Origin: Oceanobacillus sp. FSL K6-2867
Lineage (GTDB): Bacteria > Bacillota > Bacilli > Bacillales > Amphibacillaceae
Reading direction: 5' to 3'
DNA: 64,000 nt
Assembly: GCF_037963145.1 (NCBI RefSeq)
Contig: NZ_CP150144.1
Location: 1,860,001 to 1,924,000, forward strand
Shown here: piece after piece, positions 59,716-64,000 of the stretch
How positions within the stretch are numbered: the first letter of the stretch is position 1
How the letters are laid out: each line of letters starts with the position of its first letter
Made by a program: the position numbers and the translations under genes
The notes under the pieces: generated by a model
Told to the model about the DNA's origin: nothing
The model's database searches: none
The model's input: the letters and a program-made list of their open reading frames with translations, nothing else

Positions 59716-62700
59716 CTATAAAACAGAACTATCCATCATAGCTTCTTCCATTAAATGCGTCATAATAACTTCTGTTTTTAAATTAAACGTATCTTTATCG
59801 TAGCTATCTGGTAATGTTTCATCTAATAATACTCCTATTTCAGTTTTAACAGCTTGTCTTGGTTGCTCGTCTTTATACCAATCAATGACATTCGTTTTAC
59901 TTTGTTCATTTTTAATAGACTTGTATAATCTCTTTGCAGATAACTTCACTTTCGCTTCTTCTTTTTTCGTTAACTTGTCTTTCTTTAATAAGTCATATAT
60001 CTCTAGCTCTTCTTCAGTCAAACCCTCTTTAACATGGCGTTCATCTTCTCGTTTTAGATTATCTACAAAATCAACTAGGTCCTCATAATAATCTTCATTT
60101 GTTGAGTTACCAGCATTATAGCGATTAATTAACTCTTTATATCGTTCTACAAAATTAGTACGCGTCTTATTATCTTCTAAAAGTTTGTTCAATTTATCTT
60201 CAATAAATGATCTCAGTTCTTGAATTTCTATGTTTTTATAAGGAGACTCGTTGATTGTTTTACGAATATCATCTGTATTTATTTCTGATAAATTTAACGT
60301 TTTCATTGTTGTAACTTCGTATTTATTTTCTCCTGCATCTTCTTTAACATATTTAGATTGTACGCTTAAATCTAATGTCCTACTAAGCGCTATTTTTGCA
60401 TTGTCAATATTCTCTTCTCTAACAGATGCTTTAATCATATCACCTAGATAAAAAATAATAGATAGATAATTATTTTTCCAATCAAATTCAAATATTTCTG
60501 GTTTACAAGCTTCATATATGTTTTTACACAAATTAACATATATCTTAAATTCCTCATGATATTCATCTTTATCTAATAAGACATTCGTATACTGTTGAAA
60601 GAGATCTATCTGATCAAACGTCTCATTTCTTTGAAGTATTGCATCTAAATTTATGTTTAGTTGATTACAAAACTCTCTTGTTTCTTGAATGACATCTTCT
60701 AATAATTTTATTTGTTCCTCAATGTTTTTTACAGGCATGTTGTCATCACTATCAGGATTTGCATAATCACCAAGAGCTTGCTTCATGTATTTAAATAAGT
60801 TGAGATAATCCACAATTAATCCAGAGTTCTTTCCTGGAAACACCCTATTAATCCGTGCAATTGTTTGCATTAATGTATGGCTTTTCATCGGTTTATCTAA
60901 ATAAATAGTTGAAGTATTTGGTGCGTCAAATCCCGTTAACCACATCGCACAAACAAAAACTAGTGATAATGGATTGTTAGGATCTTTAAAGTTATCTTCA
61001 ATGTCATGCCCATTTTCATCAATGTGTTTCATACGTTCACGGTGCTTCTTAAAATCTAGTCCCTCATTTTTAAATTTTTCGTCATCATTGCCATCTTCAC
61101 TAACGACAACAGCCATTTCTACCTGCTTCATATATTTAATTTGATTATTAATCCGCTCTCGTTCGTCTCTTGAAGTGGCATTGGAACGTTTTTCATATAA
61201 TTCTTTCAGCTTCTCATTCCAGTAATACTTCACTTTGTCATACATACGCACAGTAGTGAATTTGTCTACGGATATAACCATTGCTTTACCTAAATATCCT
61301 CTGTTAGGAAAATGTTCAACAATATCTTTTGCAACAATATTTAAACGGTCATCACGTTTTAATACCTCATTCGTTTTTGAATAATGGTTAGATAGCTTTT
61401 CCTCCTCTTCAGGAGTAAGGTTTTCATCTTCAATAATTTCTAAATAGTCATCTTCTAAAAAGTCATTCGTTAACCATACCTCAGGAACTCTTCTTGAATA
61501 ATATAAAGGTACTGTTGATCCATCTTCAATTGACTGAGCAAAATTATATTCACTCACATAATCTCCAAACCATTGATTCGTAAGACGCTTTGAACCTAAC
61601 AATGGCGTTCCTGTAAAAGCAATATATTGCGCATTGGGTAAAGCTGTTCTCATATTTTGTGCTAATGATTTGTACTGTGTACGGTGTGCCTCATCCACAA
61701 TGACTACAATATCATCCCGCTCAGATAATACGGGATAGTTCTTCCCTTTGTCATAGCGGAATTTCTGTATGAGTGTAAATAAGAATGGCTTGTTCGTTTG
61801 TAAATCATTTCTTAAGGCTTCACCATTTTTAGGATTAGCCGATTCTTCTTCTGTAACTGTCTCTGTTCTTAAAAAGTTTTTATACAGCTGATCATCTAAA
61901 TCTTGCCGATCTGTAACCATTAGAAATGTGAAATTTCCGGTTGTTTTTCTGTTAATCTTATTAATAAACATTGCCATTGAATAAGATTTACCACTTCCTT
62001 GAGTATGCCAAAACACACCTAGTTTACCGTTTAATTCTTCACGTTTTTTAAATGATTCAACTCCATTATTAACACCTAAAAATTGATGGTTTTTAGCCAA
62101 TATTTTCATTCTTTTATTTTCAAATAAAATAAAATTCTCTACATAGTCGAGTAACGTTTCATGTTTCAAAAGATTCTCTAACAAATACTGAATACTTGTT
62201 CCGTCAGAACGTATTTGCTGACGATTTATCATGTCGTCTTCTGTTGAACGTAACCATTCGAAAAAGTGATTGTAATTGGCTGTAAAACTGCCTATTCTCG
62301 TTTCAGATGCATTTGATAGAACGCATAATTGATTAAAATGAAATAATTGAGGAATATCACGAATATAGTCCTGTAAATTTTTATCATATGCCGTTTTTAA
62401 TTTAACATCTGAATTCTTCAGTTCAATAAAAACTATTGGCAATCCATTCACAAATAAAAGTAAGTCTGGTCTGCGATGTTGCGTTTCTCCTTTAATCCAC
62501 ATTTGAGAAACAAGTGTAAACTTATTATTAGATGCAGTATTAAAATCAGTGATACGAACTGTTTCATATTGTTTCTTACCATCTTTTTCGAATTCTACAT
62601 GGATCCCATTTTTTAGCTGTCTATACCGTTCATAGTTAACGACCTCAAGTTCTTTATCTGTAAACGGGCGTCTGAAGTCTTGTACAATATCTTTCAATAA

Positions 62701-62934
62701 ACGTGTTGGTATATGTGGATTTAGATTTTGCAAACTCGCAAAAAACACCTTTGGGAGAATTGTTTCCTGTATGTGAGAACGCCCTGTTCCATCATCTTCA
62801 CTTTCTAATACATTTAATGAAGAGAACACTTTATTTGCATTGATATTTGCATTAATAAAATTATAATACTCATTTTTTGATAACTCCTGAATACATGCCT
62901 GTTCAATCATATCTTCAGTAATTACCTTCCTCAT
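59716..62934 (-). CDS. hsdR: type I restriction enzyme R subunit
   Basis: The 1072-residue HsdR is a motor and nuclease. The N-terminal endonuclease domain has RRPDLLLFVNGLPIVFIELKNS (PD-ExK type), and the SF2 helicase has Walker A VFWHTQGSGKSYSMAMF, DEAH-box IVVIVDEAHRTQYKSLA, FTGTPLL and later VCAMWLTGFDAP and MQTIARINRVFPGKNSG. A C-terminal HsdR-type helical region follows. Length and motifs are complete. It starts 17 bases after the HsdS stop, AAAGGAGGGG ribosome binding site, and cleaves DNA unmethylated at the HsdS target. HsdM must lie right of the window. Confidence 0.95.
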   Translation of the reverse strand: MRKVITEDMIEQACIQELSKNEYYNFINANINANKVFSSLNVLESEDDGTGRSHIQETILPKVFFASLQNLNPHIPTRLLKDIVQDFRRPFTDKELEVVNYERYRQLKNGIHVEFEKDGKKQYETVRITDFNTASNNKFTLVSQMWIKGETQHRRPDLLLFVNGLPIVFIELKNSDVKLKTAYDKNLQDYIRDIPQLFHFNQLCVLSNASETRIGSFTANYNHFFEWLRSTEDDMINRQQIRSDGTSIQYLLENLLKHETLLDYVENFILFENKRMKILAKNHQFLGVNNGVESFKKREELNGKLGVFWHTQGSGKSYSMAMFINKINRKTTGNFTFLMVTDRQDLDDQLYKNFLRTETVTEEESANPKNGEALRNDLQTNKPFLFTLIQKFRYDKGKNYPVLSERDDIVVIVDEAHRTQYKSLAQNMRTALPNAQYIAFTGTPLLGSKRLTNQWFGDYVSEYNFAQSIEDGSTVPLYYSRRVPEVWLTNDFLEDDYLEIIEDENLTPEEEEKLSNHYSKTNEVLKRDDRLNIVAKDIVEHFPNRGYLGKAMVISVDKFTTVRMYDKVKYYWNEKLKELYEKRSNATSRDERERINNQIKYMKQVEMAVVVSEDGNDDEKFKNEGLDFKKHRERMKHIDENGHDIEDNFKDPNNPLSLVFVCAMWLTGFDAPNTSTIYLDKPMKSHTLMQTIARINRVFPGKNSGLIVDYLNLFKYMKQALGDYANPDSDDNMPVKNIEEQIKLLEDVIQETREFCNQLNINLDAILQRNETFDQIDLFQQYTNVLLDKDEYHEEFKIYVNLCKNIYEACKPEIFEFDWKNNYLSIIFYLGDMIKASVREENIDNAKIALSRTLDLSVQSKYVKEDAGENKYEVTTMKTLNLSEINTDDIRKTINESPYKNIEIQELRSFIEDKLNKLLEDNKTRTNFVERYKELINRYNAGNSTNEDYYEDLVDFVDNLKREDERHVKEGLTEEELEIYDLLKKDKLTKKEEAKVKLSAKRLYKSIKNEQSKTNVIDWYKDEQPRQAVKTEIGVLLDETLPDSYDKDTFNLKTEVIMTHLMEEAMMDSSVL

Positions 62935-62951
62935 ATTACCCCTCCTTTATT

Positions 62952-64000
62952 TCATTTCACTTCAATTGAACCGTTCATCAAACGTGGTAGAAGTAAATCA
63001 CGTTGTTTGATGAGATTTTGATTTTGTTGATTTAAATAATCCTTTTTCATATTTAAATCTCTAAAAATATCATTAAATTTATGTAACACAGTTTCATTTG
63101 GTAATAACAATTTTAACCTCTTCAAATTAGTTATTGTTAAAGCACTTTGTGATGTACCTATTGTATACATCTGTAAGCTCCGATACCCCATATCAGAATT
63201 TAGCCAATAATATAAATAATATGAGAGTACTGGGTTTGAACTACTCTGAATCCATGTTAGGTTCCCATCCTTAAAATAAAATGGATTATCGTCAGTAATA
63301 AGCAGTGGGATGCCTATTGTTCCAACAGATGTAATTAAAATATCATTTCTTTGAGGTACACCGAATTTCTTTTTAAATTCCTCGTACTTATTATCCGATA
63401 TATGTAATAGTTCTGATACTGCTTCACCATTTGATAGTTTTATAACCTCTTTAGATCGGTAGAATGGAATTCCAGATTCTACATAATCGGAACTGTATAC
63501 TCTTTTGCTGGAAGAAACATTAAATATATCGCCTATTTTTTTTACTTCCCATCCTTCAGGTATTCCTTTAACAAACTTCGTGTTTTCATATCCTGGAAAT
63601 CTCATTCGCACAAACCATTCTTTATAAATCTCTTCCGCAGCTTGTTCTAAAACTTCAATTCTACGATTGTTATTTTCAATTAGTTTATCGTATGTAGAAA
63701 GGACATTTGCTATTTTTTCCTGTTTCTTTATATCAGGGATTTTTATTTTTAACAAGCCGATATGATTTCTGTTTAATGTTGGAACTCCTGCTCCAGAATT
63801 AAACTGCTCTAAACCCATTGTCTGCAAAAAGTAATATATAAAATTAGTATTATTTCCTTTAGAATCTTTTACATATAAAGTTGTGTTCAATGGCCAAGCC
63901 TTTTTGTTCACAATTTGCACCTTGCCTATGGAACCCGATCGTCCCACCGTTACTACGGGGGGATCAACTTTATATTCGTTATGATAGCTACGAATATTAG
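62952..64000 (-). CDS. hsdS: type I restriction specificity subunit, 5' end cut by the window edge
   Basis: The frame continues past the right edge without a start: the residues before the GTG at 63947 (RSYHNEYKVDPPVVTVGRSG) belong to the protein, so that GTG is not its start. Visible are the first target-recognition domain's end (GRSGSIGKVQIVNKKAWPLNTTLYV), the central conserved helix KIPDIKKQEKIANVLSTYDKLIENNNRRIEVLEQAAEEIYKEWFVRMRFPGYE, a second target domain from KGIPEGWEVKKIGD, and the C-terminal helix ending LLPRLMNGSIEVK. It sets the recognition site of the HsdRMS system. The target sequence cannot be inferred. Confidence 0.9.
   Translation of the reverse strand, partial: NIRSYHNEYKVDPPVVTVGRSGSIGKVQIVNKKAWPLNTTLYVKDSKGNNTNFIYYFLQTMGLEQFNSGAGVPTLNRNHIGLLKIKIPDIKKQEKIANVLSTYDKLIENNNRRIEVLEQAAEEIYKEWFVRMRFPGYENTKFVKGIPEGWEVKKIGDIFNVSSSKRVYSSDYVESGIPFYRSKEVIKLSNGEAVSELLHISDNKYEEFKKKFGVPQRNDILITSVGTIGIPLLITDDNPFYFKDGNLTWIQSSSNPVLSYYLYYWLNSDMGYRSLQMYTIGTSQSALTITNLKRLKLLLPNETVLHKFNDIFRDLNMKKDYLNQQNQNLIKQRDLLLPRLMNGSIEVK

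Noticed and set aside
1..64000. CRISPR arrays, prophage, insertion sequences, tRNA or rRNA genes
   Set aside because: I saw no regular direct-repeat arrays with unique spacers, no transposase or integrase motifs, and no tRNA cloverleaf or rRNA core sequences. The tandem repeats at 21955 and 23774 are coding or simple repeats, not CRISPR.
63947..64000. Start of HsdS at the GTG of 63947
   Set aside because: The reading frame stays open to the window edge and the upstream residues fit an HsdS protein, so the gene is cut by the edge.

Overview
The window comes from a low-GC, spore-forming, Gram-positive bacterium of the Bacillaceae, most like the halotolerant Oceanobacillus/Virgibacillus group. 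The reasons are strong AGGAGG ribosome binding sites with frequent GTG and TTG starts, TGWAAGCG-type catabolite (cre) sites, a BceRSAB module, a Feu/BesA siderophore locus, an SspO-like spore protein and CstB/SQR sulfide genes. The assignment is by gene content only.

Layout. 1-3.0 kb: the end of a YknWX-like operon and an Eis-type acetyltransferase. 3.2-25.8 kb: a large sugar-acid island holding a TRAP transporter, an unassigned permease, a secreted GH3 glycosidase, UxaC, a GntP permease, a zinc alcohol dehydrogenase, LarC2-LarB, a LarA-family enzyme with an SDR and a gluconate kinase, methylglyoxal synthase, LarC1, a ROK repressor and 6-phosphogluconate dehydrogenase. 25.9-31 kb: an SspO-like gene and a Feu/BesA-type siderophore locus with an AraC regulator and a Fur box. 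31.3-36.6 kb: BceRS-BceAB and a secreted peptidoglycan-binding protein. 36.6-40.6 kb: a second siderophore ABC transporter with a Fur box. 40.8-50 kb: a DUF421 protein, then sulfide/persulfide and thiol genes (CstB, DUF1641, SQR, OsmC, glutaredoxin, MFS, ArsR-rhodanese). 50.2-56.4 kb: a frameshifted zinc-free S14 gene, two small regulators, two arginase-like paralogues, RidA, an Old Yellow Enzyme and LysR. 56.8-64 kb: a defence island with HerA, SIR2, HsdR and a partial HsdS.

The most interesting system is the sugar-acid island. Its enzymes form a route without mannonate dehydratase, KDG kinase or KDPG aldolase, none of which is in the window: glucuronate to fructuronate (UxaC), to mannonate (UxuB/YjmF-like SDR), to gluconate (LarA-family 2-epimerase with a nickel-pincer cofactor), to 6-phosphogluconate (GntK), to ribulose 5-phosphate (Gnd). 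The larA, SDR and gntK genes form one operon, and the cofactor genes larB, larC1 and larC2 lie beside it. LarE is not in the window. At least seven promoters carry the same operator, close to TAATTTGTTT-N3-AAACAAATTA, and in six of them a cre-like site sits between the -35 and -10 boxes. The ROK repressor encoded inside the island is the likely reader. Enzyme specificity and regulator assignment are inferences; gene families, operators and promoter layout are visible in the sequence.
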